Shown: in pieces, positions 1 to 6,807 of the stretch
Numbering within the stretch: the stretch's first letter is position 1
Layout: the number at the start of each line of letters is the position of its first letter
From: an uncultured Marvinbryantia sp.
Lineage (GTDB): Bacteria; Bacillota; Clostridia; Lachnospirales; Lachnospiraceae
Direction: 5' to 3'
Assembly: GCA_934373455.1 (NCBI GenBank)
Contig: CAKRON010000115.1
Coordinates: 1 to 6,987, forward strand
DNA: 6,987 nucleotides
Translations under genes and position numbers: made by a program
The notes under the pieces: model-generated
Databases searched by the model: none
Seen by the model: the letters and a program-made list of their open reading frames with translations, nothing else
What the model was told of the DNA's origin: nothing

Positions 1-2
1 AG

Positions 3-383
3 AAGATCGAGGAATTCGATGGTTTTATCATATTGGCAACAAATGTGTACAGCAATTTTGACCCGGCATTTATCCGAAGGATCACCTATTGTATCCTGAT
101 GGAAAAGCCACAGCCGCAGACGCGGGTCGAGATGCTGCGGGGTATGCTGCCGCCGCAGACACCGGTTGATCCGAATCTCCAGTTGGAAAATATGGCGAAT
201 AATTTTGAACTGACAGGCAGTGAGATGAAATCTGTGTTATACGGTGCGGCATTTATTGCAATCAGTCATAATGAAAGTCTCTCAGACCGGCATATCATCA
301 GTTCGCTGAGATATGTGTTGTCTAAGACGAACCGGCTGATGACGGAATTTGAGATCAGCAGGAAATACTATGCCAAGCCGTAG
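3..383 (+). CDS. AAA+ family ATPase, C-terminal fragment
   Basis: The frame is open from the window edge, so the N-terminus with Walker A and B lies upstream. The visible start reads F-I-I-L-A-T-N, a typical AAA+ beta4/sensor 1 segment with its polar Asn. FDPAFIRRI follows, where the Arg pair sits at the usual arginine-finger position. Next comes a small helical lid domain containing FELTGSEMKSVLYGAAFIA, which matches the 'selection of hydrophobic helix after sensor 1' layout of classical AAA proteins. The TTG at 33 falls inside the sensor 1 strand and is not a start. The protein ends at TAG 381-383, 39 bp before the next gene, so co-transcription is likely. The C-terminal pattern resembles bacterial winged-helix/AAA ATPases, including those found near contractile injection systems, but no such partner is visible. 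The substrate is unknown. The AAA+ class is well supported; the subfamily is inference. Confidence 0.8.
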   Translation, partial: KIEEFDGFIILATNVYSNFDPAFIRRITYCILMEKPQPQTRVEMLRGMLPPQTPVDPNLQLENMANNFELTGSEMKSVLYGAAFIAISHNESLSDRHIISSLRYVLSKTNRLMTEFEISRKYYAKP

Positions 384-422
384 TGTTGTACAATTACAGT
401 ATGGAAAAAGGGGAACTGACGA

Positions 423-1784
423 ATGATGATAAGAACCGCTCAACTGCGGAAGATGAATGAGCATTATGACGATGGGAAAAACGGCATCGTTCTATTGTAT
501 GGGCGGGACGGCTGCGAAAAGGAGGCATTGCTGCGTGTCTATCTGCAGGATAAGAAACATTTTTACTACCGGGCACGTGCAGCTTCCGCCTCGGAGCAGT
601 ATCGCCAGATGGCAGCGCAGACCGAGGAGACTTACGGTATCAAGTTGACAAAGGGCACGTATAACGAGATTTTCACACGGGTAAAGAGCGGTGATGCGAG
701 CAAACTCGTCGTCGTGATTGATGAATTTCAGCAGATTGTGAAAAAAGCCCCGGATTTTATGGCGTCTATTATAAAATTAAAGGAAAAACGGCTCTATCCG
801 GGACCGGTACAGATTATCCTTGCCAGCAGTGATCTGGCATGGATGGAACAGAACAGGGAGGAACATCTGGGTGTGTTCGCGAACAGGCAGATGCTCACGA
901 TCAAGCTGGAGTACCTGTCCTTTCTGGATGTCGTGCGAATCTTTCAAAGCCTGTCCGTAGCAGAAAACGTGCGCATCTATGGCGTGATCGGGGGTGTGCC
1001 GTCCTATGTCAGCAGATGGAGTGGCAAATGGGATTTCAAGACAAATGTCTGCAGGCATATTTTATCCCCCTACGGTTATCTGCATGGTGAGGCGGAGCGG
1101 TATCTGTCCCTGCATTTGAGGGAGTTAGCCGTCTATGAGACGATACTCGCCGCGATCGCGGCGGGACACCGCAAGCTGAATGATCTGTATGATCTGACGG
1201 GATTTTCACGTGCCAAGATCTCGGTTTATCTGCGCAGTCTCATGGAGATTGATGTGATCGAAAAGGCAGAGTCCTTTGAGACCGGCGGCGTGCGAAATAC
1301 ACAGAAAGGATTGTATCAGATCAGAGATCCTTTGATCAATTTCTGGTTCCGGTTTATCTATCCGCATTTGTCAGAAGTGTATATGCTGGGAGCAGAGAAA
1401 TTTTACGACCGATATATTGCACCGGAGATCGAAACCTACATGAACCGCTATTTTGTGCAGGTGTGCGGAGAATATCTCGCACTGATGAGCCGCGTGCATA
1501 AGCTGCCAATCGAGCTGACCAAGCAGGGCACCTGGATTGGAAAACAGGGCACGATCGATATCGTAGCGCAGGATGCTGTGCGAAATACGATCGTAGGCTG
1601 CTGCAACTGGTCGAAGCCGGCGATGACGGCCGCAGATGTCAGGGAGCTGCTGCAGACGCTCAAAAAGGCGAGACTGTCACCGAAACAGATCTATCTGTTC
1701 ACGGCAACAGAATTCGATGCGGAACTCACTGCCTGGGCGGATCAGGACGAACGTCTGATACCGATCGATATGAAACAGTTATAA
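423..1784 (+). CDS. ATPase_2/DUF234-type ATP-binding protein with degraded motifs
   Basis: This 453-residue protein has the layout of prokaryotic ATPase_2 plus DUF234 proteins. A RecA/STAND-like NTPase domain (about 20-230) is followed by a winged helix (about 236-282, LTGFSRAKISVYLRSLMEI) and a C-terminal PD-(D/E)XK-like domain (about 295-440, starting INFWFRFIYPHL). Walker B is intact (VVVIDEFQ, D100-E101). Walker A at 27-34 reads GRDGCEKE: the Lys is kept, but the preceding Gly and the following Thr/Ser are both Glu. In the C-terminal domain IDIVA (D379) is present, while the usual G-E-C-K-W reads G-C-C-N-W (393-395), so the Glu and Lys of the nuclease-like motif are lost. Family members are often called archaeal-type ATPases and their cellular role is mostly unknown. 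AAAGGGGA at 407-414 precedes tandem ATGs at 423 and 426, and either could be used. topB follows after 17 bp. Confidence 0.85.
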   Translation: MMIRTAQLRKMNEHYDDGKNGIVLLYGRDGCEKEALLRVYLQDKKHFYYRARAASASEQYRQMAAQTEETYGIKLTKGTYNEIFTRVKSGDASKLVVVIDEFQQIVKKAPDFMASIIKLKEKRLYPGPVQIILASSDLAWMEQNREEHLGVFANRQMLTIKLEYLSFLDVVRIFQSLSVAENVRIYGVIGGVPSYVSRWSGKWDFKTNVCRHILSPYGYLHGEAERYLSLHLRELAVYETILAAIAAGHRKLNDLYDLTGFSRAKISVYLRSLMEIDVIEKAESFETGGVRNTQKGLYQIRDPLINFWFRFIYPHLSEVYMLGAEKFYDRYIAPEIETYMNRYFVQVCGEYLALMSRVHKLPIELTKQGTWIGKQGTIDIVAQDAVRNTIVGCCNWSKPAMTAADVRELLQTLKKARLSPKQIYLFTATEFDAELTAWADQDERLIPIDMKQL

Positions 1785-1801
1785 GTAATAAAGGAAGTAT
1801 T

Positions 1802-3922
1802 ATGTCGAAATCATTATATATCGCAGAAAAACCGAGTGTCGCACAGGAATTTGCCAAAGCGCTCGGCCTCAATATGAAGCGTTACGATGGCTATCAGGAA
1901 TCAGAAGAGGCGATTGTGACGTGGTGTGTCGGCCATCTGGTGACGATGAGTTATCCGGAAGCCTATGATGAAAAATATAAAAAGTGGTCGCTTGCGACAT
2001 TGCCATTTATCCCACAGGAGTTCAAATACGAAGTGATCGGATCATCAGCCAAACAGTACCGGATCGTGGCAGGGCTTTTGAACCGGCCGGATGTGGGCTG
2101 CATCTATGTATGTACGGACTCCGGACGGGAAGGAGAGTACATCTATCGTCTGGTTGAACAGATGGCGGGCGTCAAAGGAAAAGAAAGACGGCGTGTCTGG
2201 ATCGATTCACAGACGGAGGAGGAGATCCTGCGCGGTATCCGGGAGGCAAAGGACTTATCGGAATATGATAATCTGTGTGCGAGTGCATATCTGCGTGCCA
2301 AGGAAGATTATCTGATGGGTATCAACTTTTCGCGGCTGCTGACATTGCGCTATGGCAATGCAGTGGCCAATTATCTGCATGAGCGCTATGCGGTTATCTC
2401 GGTTGGGCGTGTGATGACCTGTGTGCTCGGCATGGTTGTGCGCCGGGAACGGGAGATACGCGCATTTGAAAAGACTCCGTTTTACCGTGTGCTTGGCAAA
2501 CTGTCCTTAGACGGTGCACCGATCGACGGAGAATGGAAAGCGGTCGAAGGATCGGAATATTTCCAGTCACCGAAGCTGTATAAGGAAAACGGATTTAAGC
2601 AAAAGGACGATGCACAGATACTGATCGATACACTCTCGCAGATCAATCCGCAGACAGCAACAGTTGTGTCGGTGGAAAAGAAAAAAGAGACAAAAAATGC
2701 ACCATTATTATTCAACTTAGCCGAGCTGCAGAATATCTGTTCCAAATTTTTTAAGATCAGTCCGGACCAGACCTTGCAGATCATTCAGGAGCTGTATGAG
2801 AAGAAGCTGGTGACATATCCGAGAACAGATGCACGTGTGTTGTCAACAGCGGTCGCAAAGGAGATACATAAAAATATCGGAGGACTGAAAAATATCCCCG
2901 GTGTCCGTGCCTTTGCAGAGGAGATTTTAGCTGGCGGCAGTTATAAAAATATAGCAAAGACCAGATATACAAATGACAAACAGATCACCGACCACTACGC
3001 GGTCATTCCGACCGGACAGGGCATGGGAGCACTCAAGTCGCTCAGTGAGCTGTCGATGAAGGTGTATGAGGTGATTGTGCGCAGGTTTTTAGCCATTTTT
3101 TATCCGCCAGCTATTTACCAGAAGGTCAGTCTGGTGACACAGGTGGGAAACGAGAAGTTTTTTGCCAATTTTAAGGTGTTGAAGGATCCGGGATATCTGA
3201 AGGTCATGGATTATTCATTTTTTAAAAAGAAGTCTGCATCCGGCGCTTCTGCGCAGGGGGATGATGCGGATGGGCAGACATCAGGCAATACAGACAGTGA
3301 AGAACAGGAGATATCGGATGAACATCTGCTGGAGCTGGTCGCAAACCTGAAAAAGGGTGTGCAGATCCCGGTAGACGGATATGAGATCAAGGAGGGCGAG
3401 ACATCACCGCCGAAACGCTATACATCTGGTTCCATGGTACTCGCGATGGAGAATGCCGGGCAGCTCATCGAGGACGAGGAACTGCGTGCACAGATCAAGG
3501 GAAGCGGGATCGGAACGAGTGCGACACGTGCGGAGATCATTGCCAAGCTCGTGAAAAACAAGTATCTGGCATTGAACAAAAAGACGCAGGTCATCACGCC
3601 GACCCTGATGGGGGAGATGATCTATGATGTTGTGAACGTATCGATCCGGTCACTGCTCAATCCGGAGCTGACAGCAAGCTGGGAGAAAGGACTGACCTAT
3701 GTCGCGGAGGGCAGTATCACTTCAGATGAATATATGCATAAGCTCGACCATTTTATCCGGTCGCGCACGGATGCAGTTATGCAGACGAATAATCAGTATG
3801 CATTGCGCCGGTATTTTGACGCGGCAGCACCATATTATAAGTCAAAGAGCACACGGCAGACGAGCAGATCGGGGACAAAAAAACAGACAAAACCGGCTGC
3901 AAAACCGGCTGCCAAATCATAA
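1802..3922 (+). CDS. topB: DNA topoisomerase III (type IA)
   Basis: TopB passes one DNA strand through a transient break in another, relaxing negative supercoils and resolving linked replication or recombination intermediates. At 706 residues the protein is full length for Gram-positive TopB. The Toprim domain shows SLYIAEKPSVA with catalytic E9, the GHLV motif, and TDSGREGE with D106, which is the Gram-positive form of the metal-binding motif. SVGRVMT corresponds to the family's S-x-GRVQT motif. The tyrosine that attacks DNA is Y339 in LVTYPRTDAR. GSGIGTSATR (567-576) is the conserved segment of the C-terminal core. Residues about 475-510 form an acidic, Gly/Ser-rich insertion, and the last 27 residues are a Lys/Ala/Pro basic tail that may bind DNA nonspecifically. 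AAGGAAG at 1791-1797 precedes the ATG. Short gaps on both sides suggest one operon with its neighbours. Confidence 0.97.
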   Translation: MSKSLYIAEKPSVAQEFAKALGLNMKRYDGYQESEEAIVTWCVGHLVTMSYPEAYDEKYKKWSLATLPFIPQEFKYEVIGSSAKQYRIVAGLLNRPDVGCIYVCTDSGREGEYIYRLVEQMAGVKGKERRRVWIDSQTEEEILRGIREAKDLSEYDNLCASAYLRAKEDYLMGINFSRLLTLRYGNAVANYLHERYAVISVGRVMTCVLGMVVRREREIRAFEKTPFYRVLGKLSLDGAPIDGEWKAVEGSEYFQSPKLYKENGFKQKDDAQILIDTLSQINPQTATVVSVEKKKETKNAPLLFNLAELQNICSKFFKISPDQTLQIIQELYEKKLVTYPRTDARVLSTAVAKEIHKNIGGLKNIPGVRAFAEEILAGGSYKNIAKTRYTNDKQITDHYAVIPTGQGMGALKSLSELSMKVYEVIVRRFLAIFYPPAIYQKVSLVTQVGNEKFFANFKVLKDPGYLKVMDYSFFKKKSASGASAQGDDADGQTSGNTDSEEQEISDEHLLELVANLKKGVQIPVDGYEIKEGETSPPKRYTSGSMVLAMENAGQLIEDEELRAQIKGSGIGTSATRAEIIAKLVKNKYLALNKKTQVITPTLMGEMIYDVVNVSIRSLLNPELTASWEKGLTYVAEGSITSDEYMHKLDHFIRSRTDAVMQTNNQYALRRYFDAAAPYYKSKSTRQTSRSGTKKQTKPAAKPAAKS

Positions 3923-3929
3923 AAACAGT

Positions 3930-3935
3930 AAGGAG
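3930..3935 (+). promoter_or_regulatory. Ribosome binding site fixing the start at 3945
   Basis: AAGGAG lies 9 nt before the ATG at 3945. The reading frame is open back to an ATG at 3699, but that part overlaps topB out of frame and has no family resemblance. This site and the conserved N-terminal sequence (MKQCKISELYDLS) therefore place the real start at 3945. Confidence 0.85.
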
Positions 3936-3944
3936 TATAAAAAC

Positions 3945-4697
3945 ATGAAACAGTGTAAAATCAGTGAATTATATGATCTGTCACAGACGATCGCCGGAGC
4001 GTATCTGGCTCAGTTTACCTATCCGTGGGAGGCGTTGGATGGAATCAGCGACATGATCCGCAAACTAGGTCCGACGCTCGATCCTGCGATCTATGAAAAA
4101 CGCGGCGAGGATATCTGGGTCGCAAAATCCGCAAAGGTCGCACCGACCGCATGCCTGAACGGTCCACTCATCATAGATGAGGAAGCGGAGATCCGCCACT
4201 GTGCGTTTATCCGTGGTTCGGCAGTCGTCGGAAAAGGATCTGTAGTAGGAAATTCCACAGAGATCAAAAATGACATTATCTTTAACAGTGTACAGGTGCC
4301 GCATTATAACTATGTCGGCGATTCGATCTTAGGATATAAGTCGCATATGGGAGCGGGTTCGATTACGTCAAATGTCAAATCCGATAAATCTCTGGTCGTT
4401 GTCAAAGATGGAACAGAACAGATCGCGACCGGTCGCAAAAAATTTGGCGCGATGCTGGGCGACTATGTAGAGGTCGGATGCAACAGCGTACTCAATCCCG
4501 GTACGGTCATCGGCAGTCATACCAATACCATTGTCTTCAAATACAATAGTCTTATTCTCCGGGCTTACAGTGACATTAACAGCCGGCTTGTAATCATCCG
4601 GAATATCATACTCACCCATAATATCAAGCTTCTTAAGCTTCGTAATAGCATCGCAGCCATTAGATACAAGCTCCCTCACAAATATGTCATGGTCTGA
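3945..4697 (+). CDS. Left-handed beta-helix (hexapeptide) transferase-like protein, C-terminus replaced
   Basis: The genuine part is codons 1 to about 194 (to about 4527). A short helical N-terminus (LYDLSQTIAGAYLAQF, WEALDGI) leads into a left-handed beta-helix with imperfect hexapeptide turns (IRHCAFIRGSAVVGKGSVVGNSTEIKN in outline). The signature VPHYNYVGDSILG and MGAGSITSNVKSDKS segments follow. Relatives are usually named 'UDP-N-acetylglucosamine pyrophosphorylase' from similarity to the GlmU acetyltransferase half, but there is no nucleotidyltransferase domain, so the substrate is unknown. The family normally continues after NPGTVIG with a short xxNIYPLSxVRG-type ending. Here the frame passes at about 4527 into sequence that is antisense htpG, and the last 55 or so residues (to TGA 4695-4697) are not protein-like for this family. 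The gene lies 22 bp after topB and is probably its operon partner. The truncation is probably a join artefact. Confidence 0.75.
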   Translation: MKQCKISELYDLSQTIAGAYLAQFTYPWEALDGISDMIRKLGPTLDPAIYEKRGEDIWVAKSAKVAPTACLNGPLIIDEEAEIRHCAFIRGSAVVGKGSVVGNSTEIKNDIIFNSVQVPHYNYVGDSILGYKSHMGAGSITSNVKSDKSLVVVKDGTEQIATGRKKFGAMLGDYVEVGCNSVLNPGTVIGSHTNTIVFKYNSLILRAYSDINSRLVIIRNIILTHNIKLLKLRNSIAAIRYKLPHKYVMV

Positions 4698-4769
4698 ATA
4701 CAGCCACTTTTTAATTATAGGGAAAATATTTTCTGAATCAATTGATAAATTACCCTGTTCTTCTCTCAT
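4368..4769 (-). CDS. htpG: Chaperone HtpG (Hsp90), N-terminal fragment
   Basis: HtpG is the bacterial Hsp90, a dimeric cytosolic ATP-driven chaperone. Only the first 88 or so residues (4769 down to about 4508) are HtpG. They show GNLSIDSENIFPIIKKWLYS, the helix VRELVSNGCDAITKLK carrying the Glu and Asn used for ATP hydrolysis and Mg binding, and the nucleotide-binding DNGIGMTADD. Full-length proteins have more than 600 residues, so most of the ATPase domain and all middle and C-terminal domains are missing. Beyond 4508 the open frame to 4368 is antisense of the hexapeptide-repeat gene and is unrelated to Hsp90. The start is ATG at 4769-4767, with AAAAGGAG 10 nt upstream (4780-4787 on the plus strand). 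A sigma-A type promoter and a CIRCE operator lie upstream. The loss is caused by the junction at about 4506-4529, so the source genome probably has an intact gene. Confidence 0.85.
   Translation of the reverse strand: MREEQGNLSIDSENIFPIIKKWLYSDHDIFVRELVSNGCDAITKLKKLDIMGEYDIPDDYKPAVNVTVSPENKTIVFEDNGIGMTADDRTGIEYAVASDLYIVAQHRAKFFATGRDLFCSIFDNDQRFIGFDI
4506..4529. other. Chimeric junction with about 20 bp of shared sequence
   Basis: On the plus strand these codons read V-I-G-S-H-T-N, a credible continuation of the hexapeptide protein. On the minus strand the same bases, codon for codon, read G-I-G-M-T-A-D-D, the conserved GHKL motif region of HtpG. Leftwards, the HtpG frame turns into nonsense (RTGIEYAVASDL). 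Rightwards, the hexapeptide frame turns into nonsense (IVFKYNSLILRAY). Both genes therefore break at one shared short sequence. Composition also changes here: I count 35/60 G+C at 4141-4200 and 33/60 at 4441-4500, against 25/60 at 4621-4680 and 16/60 at 6481-6540. The cause could be a misassembly on a short repeat, an amplification chimera, or a real microhomology-mediated rearrangement. The first two seem more likely. Confidence 0.8.
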
Positions 4770-4810
4770 AATGTGACATCTCCTTTTGAGTTATTAATTC
4801 GATACCTGTA

Positions 4811-4839
4811 ATGATAACTCGCAATAACAGCCATGTCAA
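4811..4839 (-). promoter_or_regulatory. Sigma-A type promoter of htpG
   Basis: On the minus strand there is a perfect -35, TTGACA (plus-strand 4834-4839). A 17-nt spacer separates it from the -10 TATCAT (plus-strand 4811-4816). Transcription would start near 4804, leaving a leader of about 35 nt before the htpG ATG. It is the strongest match on this strand and lies directly inside the CIRCE operator, between it and the gene. Confidence 0.8.
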
Positions 4840-4846
4840 GGCTTTT

Positions 4847-4873
4847 TTGGCACTCAACAGGGATGAGTGCTAA
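4847..4873. promoter_or_regulatory. CIRCE operator (HrcA binding site)
   Basis: The arms are TTGGCACTC and GAGTGCTAA separated by 9 nt. This matches the CIRCE consensus TTAGCACTC-N9-GAGTGCTAA at 17 of 18 arm positions; the one difference is G for A at 4849. HrcA binds CIRCE and represses class I heat-shock genes, usually groESL and hrcA-grpE-dnaK. Here the nearest outward gene on the minus strand is htpG, whose -35 begins 7 bp beyond the operator. On the other side, the -35 of the GH13 gene is 47 bp away. The site therefore most likely controls htpG. Confidence 0.92.
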
Positions 4874-4920
4874 TAATCTGATATGTCTGTCTCATGTAAC
4901 TGCCGAATTATCTATTTTAC

Positions 4921-4949
4921 TTGTTAAATACATGAATAAACTGTATACT
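4921..4949 (+). promoter_or_regulatory. Sigma-A type promoter of the GH13 gene
   Basis: TTGTTA (4921-4926), a 17-nt spacer, and TATACT (4944-4949) form a good vegetative promoter. The predicted transcript starts near 4956, giving a leader of about 34 nt. The gene is therefore probably transcribed on its own, divergently from htpG. AGGAGA at 4979-4984 is the ribosome site, 5 nt before the ATG at 4990. Confidence 0.75.
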
Positions 4950-4989
4950 AATTGTAAACTGGGATTAAAAATGCTTACAGGAGATTAAG

Positions 4990-6807
4990 ATGAATAACAA
5001 CAGACTGCTTCAACCGTACCCGCTTGGAATTACAGAATTTGACAACAATATAAAATTCTCATTTGCAGGCGGTAATGCCGGACAATGTACACTTCATATT
5101 TTTAAAAAAGGCTCTGAAAACCCATTTATTTCGATAGATATGGATACGCATAATAAGACGGGTGATGTATTTTCATGTCTTGTTGATAAGTCGGTATTTA
5201 ATAAACGCCCTGACGCATGTTATGAATATATATATGAAATAAACGGCCGGAACTACACAGACCCTTATGCCCCGCAGATCTCAGGAAGAAATGTCTTTGG
5301 CAGGCTCCCGGGGTCGGTACGCGGCCAGATAAGATTTGACCGGAATACTGTTAATTGTGTCAGCAGACCGGTTTATGATGCACATGAACTTATCATATAT
5401 CAGATGCATATCCGTGGTTTTACCAGACACCGCAGCTCCAAAGTAAAACATAGGGGAACATATTCCGGGATAACCGAGAAGGCAGACCACCTTAAGCAGC
5501 TTGGTATCAACTGTGTCCTGCTGCTTCCAGCCTATGAATATAACGAAATAATCAGCGAGCCTGCCCCTGTCGGCCTTCCCGATTATATTGAATATGAGGA
5601 TACACACCGTGTTAATTATTGGGGATATACAACAGATGCATTCTACATGGCACCAAAGGCATCATACTCGTCTTCCCCTGATCACGCTGCAGATGAATTT
5701 TCAAATATGGTTGCCACGCTTCATAACAATGGCATTATGGTGCTTATGGATATGCATTTTCCTTCATGGGCACATTCAGGATATGTATGTGACTGTATAA
5801 GAAACTGGGTTATCAACTACCAGATCGACGGTTTCAGGGTCAACCAGGATGTAATAGACACAAGCTTATTAACACGTGATCCGGTCCTTTCAGGCATCAT
5901 TTTGCTTGGTAATTACTGGAATAATCAGTATAATGCGCTTCCAGCAGGCACGTCAGACCTTATCCCGTCTTCCGGCTGCCGGCTTGTACACTGTAATGAT
6001 GGATTCCTTGTAAAGATCCGCCAGTTCATCAGGGGTGACATTAATAATGTCTGGGAACTCTTTGACAAGCTTGTCGAAGGTAATTACCATTACCACGATA
6101 TTGAATCCGTCAATTATGTTGCTACGGTTAACGGATTCACCCTTAATGATTCCGTGTCATATATTATGAAACACAATGAGGATAATAATGAAAATAACCG
6201 TGATGGCACGGATTACAATTATAGTGTCAACTATGGAGTGGAGGGAAAAACAAGGCGCAAAAAGATAAATGAACAGAGAGTCCGCACTATAAGGAATGAG
6301 CTTATGCTGCTTATGATATCAAGCGGCATTCCGATGCTGCTCGCCGGTGATGAGATGTATAATTCACAAAATGGCAATAACAATGCATATTGCCAGGACA
6401 ATGATATCTCATGGCTTAATTGGAGCAAGGCAGCCAAAGATCCATCACTCATCCAATATATCAGAACACTCACCGCATTTCGCAAAGATTATATAATAGG
6501 TAATAAACGTGGTTATACAAGACTAACTATTAATAACCATGCCACTATTCCTAATATATCATACCACGGCAGAGAGCCATGGTCGACCGGGCAGTGCTCC
6601 GCCAACAGGGCGGGCGGCGTGCTTATATCAGATAAATGTCTCTATATTGCTGTCAACCTTCAGGATTATGCATATAGCTTTGAACTGCCTGTGCTTGAAG
6701 ACTCCTGCATATGGAAGGCTTCCTGCTGGTCTTCACCCAATCCGCCAAAAGGCTTTATTGTCGAGCCTGATTCAATTGCTGTATTCACGAGGGAACCCGA
6801 ACAGTAA
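4990..6807 (+). CDS. GH13 glycogen-debranching/isoamylase-like pseudoenzyme
   Basis: This 605-residue cytosolic protein has no signal peptide. A CBM48-like beta domain (about 8-105, with YEYIYEINGRNYTDPYAP) precedes a GH13 barrel of the GlgX/isoamylase type and a C-terminal beta domain (about 495-600). Family marks include TYSGITEKADHLKQLGIN, NYWGYTT (209-215) and the near-perfect stretch 446-478 (AGDE, GNNNAYCQDN, SWLNW). The active site is dismantled. Region I DxxxNH reads DMHFPS (254-259). Region II GFRFD reads GFRVN, so the nucleophile is N285. Region III AExW reads GNYW, so the acid/base is N308. Region IV CHDG reads TVNG, so the third carboxylate is N381 and its His is Val. Only 31 residues separate D254 and N285, against roughly 75 in active GlgX, so a loop is missing. 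No stop or frameshift is seen. Hydrolysis is very unlikely; glucan binding or a regulatory subunit role is inferred. Confidence 0.88.
   Translation: MNNNRLLQPYPLGITEFDNNIKFSFAGGNAGQCTLHIFKKGSENPFISIDMDTHNKTGDVFSCLVDKSVFNKRPDACYEYIYEINGRNYTDPYAPQISGRNVFGRLPGSVRGQIRFDRNTVNCVSRPVYDAHELIIYQMHIRGFTRHRSSKVKHRGTYSGITEKADHLKQLGINCVLLLPAYEYNEIISEPAPVGLPDYIEYEDTHRVNYWGYTTDAFYMAPKASYSSSPDHAADEFSNMVATLHNNGIMVLMDMHFPSWAHSGYVCDCIRNWVINYQIDGFRVNQDVIDTSLLTRDPVLSGIILLGNYWNNQYNALPAGTSDLIPSSGCRLVHCNDGFLVKIRQFIRGDINNVWELFDKLVEGNYHYHDIESVNYVATVNGFTLNDSVSYIMKHNEDNNENNRDGTDYNYSVNYGVEGKTRRKKINEQRVRTIRNELMLLMISSGIPMLLAGDEMYNSQNGNNNAYCQDNDISWLNWSKAAKDPSLIQYIRTLTAFRKDYIIGNKRGYTRLTINNHATIPNISYHGREPWSTGQCSANRAGGVLISDKCLYIAVNLQDYAYSFELPVLEDSCIWKASCWSSPNPPKGFIVEPDSIAVFTREPEQ

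Noticed and set aside
33..35. TTG start codon for the first gene
   Set aside because: It sits within the sensor 1 strand of an AAA+ domain, and the frame is open to the window edge, so the gene begins upstream.
2114..2134. TopB Toprim motif DSGREGE lacking the second Asp of E. coli DADREGE
   Set aside because: Gram-positive TopB proteins commonly have D-A/S-G-R-E-G-E, so this is normal for the family and not an inactivation.
3699..3944. N-terminal extension of the hexapeptide-repeat protein back to an ATG at 3699
   Set aside because: It overlaps topB out of frame and has no family resemblance. AAGGAG before the ATG at 3945 marks the true start.
4368..4505. Continuation of HtpG on the minus strand
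   Set aside because: These residues do not resemble Hsp90 and are antisense to well-conserved codons of the hexapeptide-repeat gene.
4528..4697. Possible novel C-terminal domain of the hexapeptide-repeat protein
   Set aside because: The sequence is exactly antisense to the start of htpG, so these residues are a readthrough product of the junction.
5281..5607. Minus-strand open frame of 108 codons inside the GH13 gene
   Set aside because: It has no recognisable domain and lies opposite strongly conserved GH13 codons, so it is a chance antisense frame.
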